This document shows, one piece after another, positions 44,128 through 54,150 of a DNA stretch of 64,000 nucleotides. Below the pieces are notes generated by a model, which was not told where the DNA came from, did no database searches, and saw only the letters and a program-made list of their open reading frames with translations. Origin of the DNA: Chryseobacterium aureum (GTDB taxonomy: Bacteria > Bacteroidota > Bacteroidia > Flavobacteriales > Weeksellaceae); contig NZ_CP034661.1 of NCBI RefSeq assembly GCF_003971235.1, positions 2,604,001-2,668,000 on the forward strand, read 5' to 3'. The stretch's first letter is position 1; every line of letters starts with the position of its first letter. The position numbers and the translations under genes were made by a program.

Positions 44128-44162
44128 AAAAACTCCCGGAAATGAATTTCCGGGAGTTTTAT
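44128..44162 (+). terminator. Terminator after pyk
   Basis: AAAACTCCCGGAAA and TTTCCGGGAGTTTT form a ~14-bp stem with a TGAA loop, followed by TATTT; the A-run on the left allows bidirectional use with the convergent gene at 44278. Confidence 0.88.
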
Positions 44163-44200
44163 TTATAGTGTTGTATACTGTTAACTTTTAAACGATAGTT

Positions 44201-44266
44201 TGTCATTCTGAACAAAACAGAGTGAAGTGAAGAATCTCAGAGATTATCAGGTTCCTCGGAATGACA
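44201..44266. repeat. REP-like palindromic element
   Basis: Begins TGTCATTCTGA and ends TCGGAATGACA, inverted ends around AGTGAAGAATCTC. This form (TGTCATTC...GAATGACA) is a common dispersed intergenic repeat in Flavobacteria. It sits between the pyk terminator and the convergent dehydrogenase gene. Confidence 0.6.
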
Positions 44267-44277
44267 TCCATACTTAT

Positions 44278-45570
44278 TTAATTGCCTACAATTGTTTTAG
44301 CTGTTACAAATTCTTTTAAAGCCAGTAAGGATAGCTCTGTTCCGTATCCTGAAGCTTTTGATCCTCCGAATGGAAAACGCGGATCAGAACTCGTCATACG
44401 GTTGATATTGACCGTTCCTGACTCAAGGTTTTCAATAAAAAATAACTGGCGCTCTTTGTTTTTAGTCCATACAGAATTGGAAAGTCCGAAAGGAATGTCA
44501 TTAGCCATCTGTAAAGCTTCATCATCATTTTTTGCAATCATAACCATACCAAGAGGGCCGAAAAGCTCTTCTTTTAAAATAGGATTGCCTTCCTGAACGC
44601 GTATTAAGCCAGGTTTAAATTCATTTTCAGAAACTCTTTCCAAAGGAATGATGATTTCTGCCCCATTTTCAAGCGCTCTGTTGAACTGAGCTTCCAGTTC
44701 ATCAGCAAGGTCCGGTCTGGCCATTCCTGCCAGCTTGGTTTCTTTATCTAAAGGATCCCCAATCTCATATTTTTTATATTCATCAATGAAAACAGGTAGA
44801 AATGCCTCTTCAATTTTTTCATCAATAATAAATCTTTTCGCTGCCGTACAGGTTTGTCCACAGTTTTGGAGCCTTGATTTTGTACCGGCTTTTGCGGCTT
44901 CCTCCAGATCTGCATCTTCGAAAATGATAAAAGCATCACTCCCACCTAACTCAAGCAAAGATTTTTTAATATTTAAACCGGCTATTGAAGCCACTTCCCC
45001 TCCTGCTTTTCCACTTCCTGTGAGGCTTACACCTTTTACAGCATCATGTTCAAGGATCTCTTTTACAGCTTTATGCCCTACTTCAAGATTCTGAAAAACA
45101 CCTTCCGGAAAACCTGCTTCCAGAAGAACCTGTTCAATAGCATTTCCACTTCCGAAACAAATTGAAGCATGCTTTAAAACAATTGTATTCCCTGCCAGAA
45201 TTGCAGGCGTCGCGAATCTCAATACCTGCCAAAAAGGAAAGTTCCAGGGCATCACTCCCAAAATAACGCCTTTCGGAGCGTAATGAACTTCAGAATAAGT
45301 AAATTCTGATGCTACTTTTTCAGGTTGTAAAATATTTTCGGCAGCGGCATAATAATTCATCATTAAAGCACACTTTTCCACTTCAGCAATAGACTCTGAA
45401 ATGGGTTTATTCATTTCTGTTGTAATTATTTTTCCAAATTTCTCCGAATTATTCTTTAGAATTTCCGCTGCTTTTGCAATTAACTTCTGCCTTTCCTCAA
45501 ACGGCACTTTTCTCCACACTGAAAACGCTTTATCTGCTTTAATAAGCTTGCTTTCAATTAATTGTTCCAT
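44278..45570 (-). CDS. NAD(P)-dependent succinate-semialdehyde-type aldehyde dehydrogenase
   Basis: 430 residues, a short-form ALDH. Catalytic Cys241 (NCGQTCTAAKR) and general base Glu207 (LELGGSDAF) are present, as are the oxyanion Asn110 (MPWNFPFW) and cofactor Lys133 (VLKHAS). The GQTC-AAKR context and length match the GabD/Sad-like NAD-dependent succinate-semialdehyde dehydrogenases common in Bacteroidota. It oxidises an aldehyde to the acid; the physiological substrate is not proved. Transcribed alone, convergent with pyk. Confidence 0.85.
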   Translation of the reverse strand: MEQLIESKLIKADKAFSVWRKVPFEERQKLIAKAAEILKNNSEKFGKIITTEMNKPISESIAEVEKCALMMNYYAAAENILQPEKVASEFTYSEVHYAPKGVILGVMPWNFPFWQVLRFATPAILAGNTIVLKHASICFGSGNAIEQVLLEAGFPEGVFQNLEVGHKAVKEILEHDAVKGVSLTGSGKAGGEVASIAGLNIKKSLLELGGSDAFIIFEDADLEEAAKAGTKSRLQNCGQTCTAAKRFIIDEKIEEAFLPVFIDEYKKYEIGDPLDKETKLAGMARPDLADELEAQFNRALENGAEIIIPLERVSENEFKPGLIRVQEGNPILKEELFGPLGMVMIAKNDDEALQMANDIPFGLSNSVWTKNKERQLFFIENLESGTVNINRMTSSDPRFPFGGSKASGYGTELSLLALKEFVTAKTIVGN

Positions 45571-45708
45571 AATATAAATTTCTATTTTAAATTCAGCTAA
45601 TGAATTTATGAGCGCTTTTATTTTAAAAGCACGGTGAAATCAGCAAATTCCATTCCTTAAGGGTTCATAAAAAAATGATTTTCTCTATCGGAAGAATATC
45701 ACTTTATC

Positions 45709-46623
45709 TTACATCATTAGCCATTCATTTACAAGACTTGCTGCCAGTCTTGCGGTTCTGTCCTGAATATCGAAGGAAGGATTCACTTCTGCCACATCCA
45801 GCGCCACCAATTTTTTATTTTTTAAGATATGCCTGTAAAAATGCATAAATGCAGCATCCGCAAAGATTCCGTTATAAGCTGCCGCTGAAACCCCTGGCGC
45901 CACAGAAGCATTAAAGACATCCATACAAATAGTAAGATAGGCGTAATCCACACTCTCCAGCAATTCATCAATACGCTGGTAAATAGAGGTGAGATTTTCG
46001 AAAAACAGTTCGTCTGCCAGGATATATTTCATTCCATACTGATGGGCTGTATCAAAAAGTTTCAGCGTATTAGAGTTTCTCTGAATTCCGATATGCAAAG
46101 AACTGATAGGACCTTCCTGAGCAATCTGCCAGAATCCGGTTCCTGAGCTCGGCCCAACTTCTTTTTCCGGCTGCCGGTTATCAAAATGAGCATCTATATT
46201 AATGATCCCAATTTTCTGTTCCGGAAAGGCTGTTTTAATGCCTAAATAATGAGCATAGGTAACTTCATGGCCTCCACCCAAAACAATAGATTTCCCTCCT
46301 TTTAAAAGGACTTTTGAGACATTTTTGGCAAGATTATTCTGAGTATTTTCCAGGTTGCCGTCTTCGCAGGTCAGATTTCCAAAGTCAAGCAGTGAAAAGT
46401 CAGGAATAATTACCGGAAAATTAGACATATTTTTCCTGATCACATCCGGGGCATCTTTCGCTCCCTGACGGCCTTTGTTTCTCCTTACTCCTTCATCCAC
46501 AGCAAAACCATGCAATGCAAAATCTCCTGTAGAAATATGGTCGTAATTACGTTCTTCTTTTACTCTTTGAAATAATCTGTGATAGAGAAGTTCTTCTCCG
46601 TCCAATCTGCCTTGCCAAATCAT
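45709..46623 (-). CDS. hutG: Formimidoylglutamase (arginase/agmatinase superfamily)
   Basis: 304 residues with the ureohydrolase metal motifs: GGGHEVTYAH (H119), NIDAHFDNR (D144, H146, D148) and CMDVFNASVAPGVSA (D235). It hydrolyses N-formimidoyl-L-glutamate to glutamate and formamide, the last step of one histidine-degradation route. Linkage to hutI 425 bp upstream on the same strand supports HutG over arginase or agmatinase. hutU and hutH are not in the window. Confidence 0.88.
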   Translation of the reverse strand: MIWQGRLDGEELLYHRLFQRVKEERNYDHISTGDFALHGFAVDEGVRRNKGRQGAKDAPDVIRKNMSNFPVIIPDFSLLDFGNLTCEDGNLENTQNNLAKNVSKVLLKGGKSIVLGGGHEVTYAHYLGIKTAFPEQKIGIINIDAHFDNRQPEKEVGPSSGTGFWQIAQEGPISSLHIGIQRNSNTLKLFDTAHQYGMKYILADELFFENLTSIYQRIDELLESVDYAYLTICMDVFNASVAPGVSAAAYNGIFADAAFMHFYRHILKNKKLVALDVAEVNPSFDIQDRTARLAASLVNEWLMM

Positions 46624-46631
46624 AATCTAAA

Positions 46632-47033
46632 TTATTCTCTAAACCTCCCTCTGATGGTAGGTATCAATGTTCTGAAAAATAAAACAATAAACAGTAATAA
46701 AGCACCACCGAATTTAAATTGCATACTTCTATTTTCTTTACTAAAATAAAAAGTTACAACGCCTAAAGCAACAATAGCAATTAAATAAACGGTAGAATAA
46801 AGATATCCTCCTCTATTTTCATATTTGAATTCTCCTCCGTTGGCAGCAAACATTTCATCCAGCATGCTATTGGCTGTAGCGGCTTCCACTTTTCTAATAT
46901 CCGAAGTCAGATTCTTCATAATAAAATCTTTTTTAGTGCCCGCTTTTACAGCATTTAATGCATAATCAGCATTTTTTTCTGCAACTCCGAGAGAGACATA
47001 TTTTTCTTTAATCTCTTCTAATTTAATTTTCAT
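46632..47033 (-). CDS. Small membrane protein between hutI and hutG, unknown function
   Basis: 133 residues. An N-terminal helical cytosolic part (about 1-70, KLEEIKEKYVSLGVAEKNADYAL...) precedes two membrane helices (about 78-98, YSTVYLIAIVALGVVTFYF, and about 108-125, FGGALLLFIVLFFRTLI). It lies 8 bp upstream of hutG and 15 bp downstream of hutI, so it is in the operon. I recognise no family and see no direct link with histidine use. Confidence 0.75.
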   Translation of the reverse strand: MKIKLEEIKEKYVSLGVAEKNADYALNAVKAGTKKDFIMKNLTSDIRKVEAATANSMLDEMFAANGGEFKYENRGGYLYSTVYLIAIVALGVVTFYFSKENRSMQFKFGGALLLFIVLFFRTLIPTIRGRFRE

Positions 47034-47048
47034 AGTTGTGTTTTTATA

Positions 47049-48272
47049 TTACTGTTTATTCCCGTCGATATATACATGCTCTGCATTCAGGCTTCCCTGA
47101 TTATAAAGAATGTTCTGGAAATTATTGGTTCTGAAAGTCACAAAATCTGCTTTTTTGCCTGCTTCCAGCTGCCCTCTGTCTTCAAGATTCAATGCATAAG
47201 CAGCGCGGAAAGTCATTCCTGCCAACACTTCAGCCGTTGTCAGCTTCTGGAAAGTGGCTAAAATAGACGACTGGGTAATTAAATTCCCCATCGGTGCAGA
47301 GCCCGGATTCCAATCACTTGCAATGGCTACAATAGCTCCCGCATCCAATAATTTTCTTGCCGGAGTAAACTTCTCACCCAATCCTAAACTTGCCCCCGGA
47401 AGAGCGGTTGCCACTGTATCGGATTCTGCCAGAAACTGAATATCTTCATCTATTGTTGCCTCCAAATGGTCTGCGGATTTCGCTCCCACTTCTACAGCAA
47501 TTCTGGAGCTTCCAGGTGTAAACTGATCAGCATGTACGGTAATTTCAAAACCTAATGCTTTTGCTTTCAGAAGGAATTCCTTACTTTCTTCAGGCTGGAA
47601 TGCGGACTTTTCAATAAAAACATCTACTCTATTGGCCAATCCTTCTTCTTTTACTTTGGGTAAAATTTCTGTGATGATATATTCAAGATATTCCGGATTG
47701 CTCCCTTCAAAATCTCTTGGCTTCAGGTGGGCAGAAAGACATGTAGGAACTAAAGTAGCTTTAGTTTTATTCTGTGCTTCCTTAATAATTCTAAGCATTT
47801 TAAGCTCATTTTCCACATCCAGACCGTAACCGCTCTTCACTTCAATGGTAGCAATTCCCAAATCCAACAGAAAATGAATTCTTTCCACCAATGTTTTGAG
47901 TAATTCTTTTTCAGAAGCATTTCTTGTATGCTGTACGGAACTCCAGATTCCGCCACCACTTTCCGCAATTTCGAGATACGTTTTCCCTGCATTACGCATG
48001 GCAAAATCATTGGCGCGGTTTCCTCCGAAACAGATATGGGTATGTGAATCTACAAAGGCAGGAAGTACAACCTGCTCTCCTTCAATCTGTTCAATTTCTA
48101 TGTTTGGGTTTTCTGCTTTTAATGTTTCAAAATTTCCAACTTTCTGAATGGTATTATGATCTACCACAATTCCTCCGTCTACAATAATTTCAAGCTGTTC
48201 GTCAGAAAGTTTTCCTCTCAAGGGTAAGTTAGCAAGCGTTACCACCTGCTTAAATGGTCCTATTAATTTCAT
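47049..48272 (-). CDS. hutI: Imidazolonepropionase
   Basis: 407 residues, amidohydrolase superfamily. Metal ligands H77/H79 (DSHTHICFGG), a further His in SAHLKP and VHADQFTPG, and Asp in IASDWNPGSAP; the N-terminal GIVVD and C-terminal ADFVTF strands form the small beta-sandwich. It opens imidazolone-5-propionate to N-formimidoylglutamate, the substrate of HutG. First gene of the operon. Confidence 0.95.
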   Translation of the reverse strand: MKLIGPFKQVVTLANLPLRGKLSDEQLEIIVDGGIVVDHNTIQKVGNFETLKAENPNIEIEQIEGEQVVLPAFVDSHTHICFGGNRANDFAMRNAGKTYLEIAESGGGIWSSVQHTRNASEKELLKTLVERIHFLLDLGIATIEVKSGYGLDVENELKMLRIIKEAQNKTKATLVPTCLSAHLKPRDFEGSNPEYLEYIITEILPKVKEEGLANRVDVFIEKSAFQPEESKEFLLKAKALGFEITVHADQFTPGSSRIAVEVGAKSADHLEATIDEDIQFLAESDTVATALPGASLGLGEKFTPARKLLDAGAIVAIASDWNPGSAPMGNLITQSSILATFQKLTTAEVLAGMTFRAAYALNLEDRGQLEAGKKADFVTFRTNNFQNILYNQGSLNAEHVYIDGNKQ

Positions 48273-48504
48273 GAGTTTAAAGTTAATGTGATGTTCAGAT
48301 GATGATGCTCTGTTCTAAGATGAGCCCCTCTTTCCTAAACATTCAAAATTTTATTAATTTTTATTAATAATTTTCTCTCTCAAAAATACTTAAAATATCC
48401 CAATTATTTAAATCTTAGCGCTTCTCATTTTCAACCCCTGGCTCAACCTTGATATCAATCTTAACGTTTTCTCAATCTCCCCTTCAACCTTAGTCGAAAT
48501 TTGC

Positions 48505-48512
48505 TATCTTTG
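48505..48512 (+). promoter_or_regulatory. ruvB promoter -7 box
   Basis: TATCTTTG, a match to TAnnTTTG, 20 bp upstream of the ruvB ATG, giving a very short leader. Confidence 0.6.
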
Positions 48513-48531
48513 AAGTAAATGAAATGAATTA

Positions 48532-49554
48532 ATGCCAGATTTTTTACATCCAGATAAGGAAAACTACTCACGAGAGGAGCTGATGCAGGAAGAACAGATC
48601 CGTCCCCAGAGCTTTAAAGATTTTGCGGGACAGAGAAAGACGCTGGAGAACCTTGAGGTATTTGTTACCGCTGCGAAAAGACGCGGCGGAGCACTAGATC
48701 ATGTTTTATTACATGGTCCTCCGGGGCTTGGTAAGACCACTTTAGCCAATATCATCGCGAATGAACTTGGGGTAAACTGCAAGATTACTTCGGGACCTGT
48801 ATTGGATAAACCCGGAAGTTTAGCGGGCTTACTGACCAATCTGGAAGAAAATGATGTTCTTTTCATTGATGAGATTCACCGTCTCTCTCCTGTGGTAGAG
48901 GAATATCTGTATTCTGCGATGGAAGATTACAAGATTGATATCATGCTGGAAACAGGACCTAATGCAAGAAGTGTACAGATCGGGCTGAATCCTTTTACTT
49001 TGGTGGGAGCTACTACAAGAAGCGGTATGCTCACAAAGCCTATGCTTGCCAGGTTCGGGATTCAAAGCAGGCTGGAATACTACTCTATTGAACTTTTGTC
49101 TATGATTATTCAGAGAAGTGCAAGGGTGTTAGGGGTGGTAATTTATGAAGATGCCGCCATAGAAATAGCAAGAAGAAGCCGTGGAACCCCGAGAATTGCG
49201 AACGCATTATTAAGAAGAGTCCGTGATTTCGCCGAAATCAAAGGGAATGGTGAGATTGAAATAAAAATCACAAAATATGCCTTAGATTCTCTTAATGTAG
49301 ATGAATTTGGTCTGGATGAAATGGACAATAAGATCATGCGCGTCATGATAGAAAATTTTAAAGGAAAACCGGTTGGTATTTCTGCTCTTGCGACTTCCAT
49401 TGCTGAAAATCCGGAAACACTGGAGGAAGTTTATGAACCTTTTTTGATTCAGGAAGGATTTATCATCAGAACTCCAAGAGGACGAGAAGTTACAGATAAA
49501 GCCTACAAACATTTAAATATTACAAGACCTAAGAACCCGGGAGAGCTTTTTTAA
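48532..49554 (+). CDS. ruvB: Holliday junction branch-migration helicase RuvB
   Basis: 340 residues. Walker [10 protein letters not shown] (62-70), Walker [11 protein letters not shown], sensor [10 protein letters not shown], arginine-finger region and the C-terminal winged helix ending [13 protein letters not shown]. With RuvA it drives branch migration during recombination. Full length. First of a co-directional cluster running to coaE. Confidence 0.97.
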   Translation: MPDFLHPDKENYSREELMQEEQIRPQSFKDFAGQRKTLENLEVFVTAAKRRGGALDHVLLHGPPGLGKTTLANIIANELGVNCKITSGPVLDKPGSLAGLLTNLEENDVLFIDEIHRLSPVVEEYLYSAMEDYKIDIMLETGPNARSVQIGLNPFTLVGATTRSGMLTKPMLARFGIQSRLEYYSIELLSMIIQRSARVLGVVIYEDAAIEIARRSRGTPRIANALLRRVRDFAEIKGNGEIEIKITKYALDSLNVDEFGLDEMDNKIMRVMIENFKGKPVGISALATSIAENPETLEEVYEPFLIQEGFIIRTPRGREVTDKAYKHLNITRPKNPGELF

Positions 49555-49596
49555 TTCAAAGTTTTGAGTTTAAGGTTAATGAGAATTAATTAGTTT

Positions 49597-50208
49597 ATGT
49601 TTATACCGAAATTATACAGAAGTGAAGATTTTGAGGTGATGAGAAAGATCATCGGAGAAAATGCTTTTGCATTACTGATCTCCTCTGTTGATAAGCTAAG
49701 AGCCACCCATTCTATGATGATGCTCAATGAAGATGATCCTGAAAACACTTATATTGAAACCCATATTTCAAGGGCCAATCCGCAGGCAAAAACCTTAAAA
49801 AACGGTGATGAAGTTCTCTGTGACTTTTTAGGTGCCCACACTTATATATCCAGCAGCTGGTATGACCATATTAATGTTTCCACGTGGAATTATGAAGCAG
49901 TGCAGATTTATGGTAAAGTTGAATTAATGAGTCATGATGAGCTCTACATTCATTTAGACAAATTAACGTCCAAATACGAAAGTGTTCAGCAATGTCCGAT
50001 GATGGTGAAAGATATGGGACAGGAATTTGTAGAAAAGGAAATGAAGGGAGCTTTTGGAATTAAAATTATTCCAACTGAAATATTCATCAAACAAAAACTT
50101 TCTCAGAACAGAAAAGAGAATGATTTTAACAACATCATTGCTCAGCTTGAGCAATCTGATGATAACGCAAGAAAAATTGCGGAGAAAATGAAAGCAATAA
50201 AAAAATAA
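49597..50208 (+). CDS. FMN-binding PaiB-type protein
   Basis: 203 residues with the split-barrel flavin-binding fold of PaiB-like proteins: MFIPKLYRSEDF at the start, HISRANPQAK, VLCDFLGAHTYISSSWY and GAFGIKIIPTEIF. In Bacillus PaiB was described as a transcriptional regulator of sporulation and degradative enzymes; members bind FMN and many may be enzymes rather than regulators. It lies 42 bp after ruvB. Role here not determinable. Confidence 0.85.
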   Translation: MFIPKLYRSEDFEVMRKIIGENAFALLISSVDKLRATHSMMMLNEDDPENTYIETHISRANPQAKTLKNGDEVLCDFLGAHTYISSSWYDHINVSTWNYEAVQIYGKVELMSHDELYIHLDKLTSKYESVQQCPMMVKDMGQEFVEKEMKGAFGIKIIPTEIFIKQKLSQNRKENDFNNIIAQLEQSDDNARKIAEKMKAIKK

Positions 50209-50221
50209 TCAAAATATACAT

Positions 50222-51088
50222 ATGAAGTTATATCCAATACAATGCGGAAAATTTAAACTGGACGGCGGTGCTATGTTCGGAGTCGTCCCAAAGAGTCTGT
50301 GGGAAAAAACGAATCCTGCAGACGAAAAAAACCTGATCGAGCTGGGAACCCGTTCCCTGCTTATTGAAGACGGAAAAAAACTGATCCTGGTAGACTGCGG
50401 TCTGGGCAACAAACAGGATGATAAGTTTTTCGGACACTATTCTCTTTGGGGAGATGATACTCTTGATAAAAACCTTAAAAAATACGGCTTTATAAAGGAA
50501 GATATTACGGATGTATTCCTTACTCACCTTCACTTCGATCACTGTGGCGGTGCTATTGAATGGAATGATGACAGAACCGGATACAGACCTGCCTTCAAAA
50601 ATGCCAACTTCTGGACTAACGAAAATCACTGGCAGTGGGCAACAGAGCCTAACGCAAGAGAAAAAGCAAGCTTCCTGAAGGAAAATATCATACCAATGCA
50701 GGAAAGCGGCCAGCTCAACTTTTTACCTCTTCCTGCTACCGGAAACTATGGTTTTGCTCCGGATCTGAAGATGGATGTTATCTTTGTGGACGGCCATACC
50801 GAAAAGCAGATGCTTCCGGTAATTCAATACCAGGAAAAAACAGTTGTTTTTGCGGCAGACCTTATTCCTACGTCAGGACATATCAATCCGGTGTATGTGA
50901 TGGGATATGATACCAGACCTCTTTTAACAATGGAAGAGAAAGGAAAGTTCCTGAAACAGTGTGTAGACAATGAATATTTACTGTTCTTTGAACACGATGC
51001 CCACCATGAACTGGCAAGTCTTAAAATGACCGAAAAAGGAGTAAGACTTGATGAGACGTTTAGCTTTAATGATGTTTTTGGATATTAA
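50222..51088 (+). CDS. MBL-fold metallo-hydrolase
   Basis: 288 residues, metallo-beta-lactamase fold. The main metal motif is THLHFDHCGG (101-110); other ligands are expected at FVDGHTEKQM, VVFAADLIPT and FFEHDAHHE. It resembles quorum-quenching lactonase/AttM-like and general hydrolase members; the substrate is unknown. It starts 13 bp after the PaiB-like gene and lies 9 bp before coaE. Confidence 0.88.
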   Translation: MKLYPIQCGKFKLDGGAMFGVVPKSLWEKTNPADEKNLIELGTRSLLIEDGKKLILVDCGLGNKQDDKFFGHYSLWGDDTLDKNLKKYGFIKEDITDVFLTHLHFDHCGGAIEWNDDRTGYRPAFKNANFWTNENHWQWATEPNAREKASFLKENIIPMQESGQLNFLPLPATGNYGFAPDLKMDVIFVDGHTEKQMLPVIQYQEKTVVFAADLIPTSGHINPVYVMGYDTRPLLTMEEKGKFLKQCVDNEYLLFFEHDAHHELASLKMTEKGVRLDETFSFNDVFGY

Positions 51089-51097
51089 TTTTTGATC

Positions 51098-51727
51098 ATG
51101 GAAGAATTACATTCAGAAACACAACAGGCAGAACCGGAACCAGCACCCAAGATCATAGGTTTAACAGGCGGAATAGGCTCAGGGAAAACTACAGTAGCTC
51201 ATTTCATAGAGGAATTCGGTTTTCCGGTTTATTATTCCGATGACAGAGCTAAAGCGATCGTCAATGAAAGCGAAGAGCTGAAAATAAGAATCAAAGAACT
51301 TCTGGGAGAAGATTCCTATGATGAAAATGGATTGTATGACAGAAAATTTGTTGCCGACAAAGTTTTTAACAACAGAGATCTGCTTCAGCATTTAAACGAA
51401 ATCATCCACCCTGCCGTAAAGATTGATTTTGAAAACTGGGTAAACAGACAAAGCAAATATCTGGTGTTTAAAGAAACCGCTTTATTGTTTGAACTCAAGC
51501 TCAACAGGCAATGTTACAAGTCTCTTTTAGTAACCGCTGAGGATAATATCAGAATTAAAAGGGTAATGGACAGAGATCATAAAACCTACCGCGAGGTAGA
51601 GACTGTCATGGAAAAGCAAATGCCTGAAAGGGATAAAATTAAAATGGCAGATTGTATTATCTATAACAATACCAATCTGGAAGAATTAAAAGAACAGACT
51701 GAAAAAGTGATTTTCAGTATTGAATAA
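51098..51727 (+). CDS. coaE: Dephospho-CoA kinase
   Basis: 209 residues from the ATG at 51098; a TTG two codons earlier is possible but less likely. After an unusual ~17-residue acidic/proline N-terminal extension, the P-loop GGIGSGKTT (24-32), lid and CoA-binding segments (YYSDDRAKAIV, HPAVKIDFENW, ETALLFE) follow. It phosphorylates dephospho-CoA in the last step of CoA synthesis. Last gene of the cluster. Confidence 0.93.
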   Translation: MEELHSETQQAEPEPAPKIIGLTGGIGSGKTTVAHFIEEFGFPVYYSDDRAKAIVNESEELKIRIKELLGEDSYDENGLYDRKFVADKVFNNRDLLQHLNEIIHPAVKIDFENWVNRQSKYLVFKETALLFELKLNRQCYKSLLVTAEDNIRIKRVMDRDHKTYREVETVMEKQMPERDKIKMADCIIYNNTNLEELKEQTEKVIFSIE

Positions 51728-51732
51728 ATAAG

Positions 51733-51764
51733 AACCCGTTAGAAGCCTTTCTAACGGGTTTTTT
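51733..51764 (+). terminator. Terminator after coaE
   Basis: AACCCGTTAGAA and TTCTAACGGGTT form a strong stem with a short loop, followed by a T-run. Confidence 0.88.
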
Positions 51765-51819
51765 CTGCAAAAAAATACTTCCCGAGAATAACTATTTCCG
51801 GAGATATTTTTCAAAAAAA

Positions 51820-51846
51820 ATAAGCCTCCATTTCTGGAGGCTTATT
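51820..51846 (-). terminator. Terminator of the first GEVED/FN3 gene
   Basis: AATAAGCCTCC and GGAGGCTTATT with loop ATTTCT, followed on the minus strand by a T-run. It lies 22 bp beyond the stop codon, and an identical hairpin ends the paralogous gene (56703-56734). Confidence 0.85.
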
Positions 51847-54150
51847 CTATCTGAAATGTAAGCTTATTTATTCTTTAATAAATTTCTTCTGAACAGTATT
51901 ACCGTTATCTTCAATATCTATTACATAAACACCATTAATCAATTTGCTTACATTGATCTGGTTGTTCAGTAGGATACCGTTTGCAATTACCTGTCCTGCT
52001 GCGTTGTAGATTGTATACTTAGCACGTTTGCTGATATTCTTCACAAACAATACTGAACTTACAGGGTTAGGATAAATCATGATACTGGTCTGATCAATAG
52101 GATTTGCAGTGATGGGTTTAGAGATTCTTACCGTGTAATCCTCTACTTCTCCATTCTTGAAGTCTGCACAGTTTACAGGGATTCCATCTCTTGACATCGC
52201 TACTCTCATTACCACATATTTGTAGTCCGTCATGCTTACAAATGCATCGGCAGGTACATTGAACTTACCGGATACAGGGCTGTTTGAATTAGGAGATGAA
52301 GTGAATACCCTCTCGTTGATATCAAACTCTCCGTTTCGGTTGAAGTCAATCCATACTGCGATTCCTTCGTTGTAAGTAGTTCCGGTCCACTTCTTCTCAA
52401 TAATGATCTCATTGTCTGTAGATCCCTGGATCATTTCGATGAATGTTTTAGGTACTCCTGTATAATCTGTATACGTAGATGCTCCTGATTCATTCTCCAT
52501 TGTCTTCTTACCTGTCGGTTTAACCGTAACTTTAGAAATATGCTCTCCTGTAGAATTTTCACCTTTCATCTTACAGTAAATTACTGTAGGGGTTGTGAAG
52601 TAATACGGAGGAGTATAGTTTCCTGGGGTACCGTTACAGATATTTACTACCTGCATTTCATATTTCGTTAATTCAGTAAGACCAGTCAGTACTAAGTTAT
52701 TAACGATTGATGGTACTTCTGTCCAGCTTGGAATACCTACTTTTCTATAACGAAGAACATAGGTTGCTCCAGGGAAAGGATCCCACTGGATCGCTGCTGA
52801 TGTAGGAAGCAGTTGGGTAATGGTCAATCCTGGAGGTGGAATCTGGCATATTCTTTCTGTTGTAAATACTTTAGGGTTTGAATATGGATTCAGTGTCGTT
52901 TCTCCGTTACACTGGTTGGCAATCTGAACTTCATACGTAGTGTATGGCTCTAAAGCTGTTGTACTTCCTAATACATAAGTATTGGCTGGTGGTGCCGGTA
53001 AACTTACGATATTCCAGGTTGTAGTTCCTACTTTTCTCCATCTCATCGTATACGTAGAGCTCGCTGCAAGAGGTGCCCACGTAATCAATGCTGTAGTTGG
53101 AGTAATATTGCTTACTGTTACATTAGGAGGTGTAGGATCACATCTTGTTGTAAAAGTCTTGATTGGTGTTGCTGTTCCGACAATGTCGCCACAAATTGCC
53201 GCTACTTCTACTTCATAAGTCGTAGCTGGTGTCAATCCATTTATAACCAATGGAAGGTTACCCAATTGTGTTGAAGCATATACTGACGTCCAGGCAGTTG
53301 TTCCCTGAACTCTGTATCTTACCACATAGCTTACTCCCGTTCCTGTAATCGTTACAGTAGCTGATGTATGGGTAGTGGTAAAGGTAGGTGCATTAGGCGT
53401 TGCATTGCTGCAAGGTCTTATTCTTACTCTGTAGTCTTCTACTTCTCCATCCACTGCATTCTGACACATTACAGGAGCACTTGTACGTTTCAGTACTACT
53501 CTCATAGTGGTTGTTAATGGTCCTGTGTAAGCTGTTGAAGGAACTGCAAAAGTAGCAGTAACCGGACTCGTGGTACTCGCAGGAGAAATTAAAATTCTCT
53601 CAGCATCTGTAAACTGCCCGTTTCTGTCAAAGTCAAGCCATGCCGTTACAGCATCGTTTCCGGTTGCTCCGGTCCAGCCTTTTGATACAGATATTTTATT
53701 ATTCTGAGAATTAACATCTAAAGTAATTAGCGTCTCAGGGGTAGTATAGCTGATATAGTTGGTCTGTACCGAAGTATTATTCATTGCCGGAACTCCAAGG
53801 TTCGAAGAGGTAACTGTGACATTCGAAATATGGTCGTTGGTTCCGGAACCAGTCATTTGACAGTAAGCCAATGGCGGTGTAGTAAATGCTACGGATGCTG
53901 AGTAAGCTCCTGTAGATCCTCCACAGGTTGTAGAAACCTGAACTTCATAATTGGTCTGTTCTGTAAGACCTGTAATTCCATAGAAGTTCTGACCAGCCGG
54001 AACTGAAGCCGTCTGCCATGCTCCACTTGGTGCCACTCTCCATCTTACTGTATATGTAGCTCCAACAGTAGAAATCCATGATACGGTAGCATTAGTTGCA
54101 GAGATATTATTTACTGTAATACCCGTTGGAGGAGCTGTAGAACAAGGTTG
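51820..54150 (-). repeat. Near-identical 3' block of the two giant surface-protein genes, copy 1
   Basis: The terminator, sorting domain and roughly 750 C-terminal codons match 56703-59035 almost base for base, with scattered, mostly synonymous, substitutions. Upstream of the block the two genes diverge in module order and sequence. Gene conversion or recent duplication is the likely cause. Confidence 0.8.

Noticed and set aside
44282..45094. Plus-strand ORFs opposite the aldehyde dehydrogenase
   Set aside because: Antisense shadows of a well-conserved gene; no recognisable domains.
52982..53218. Plus-strand ORFs inside the giant surface-protein genes (also 57868-58104, identical)
   Set aside because: They are antisense shadows that are duplicated only because the underlying genes are near-identical.
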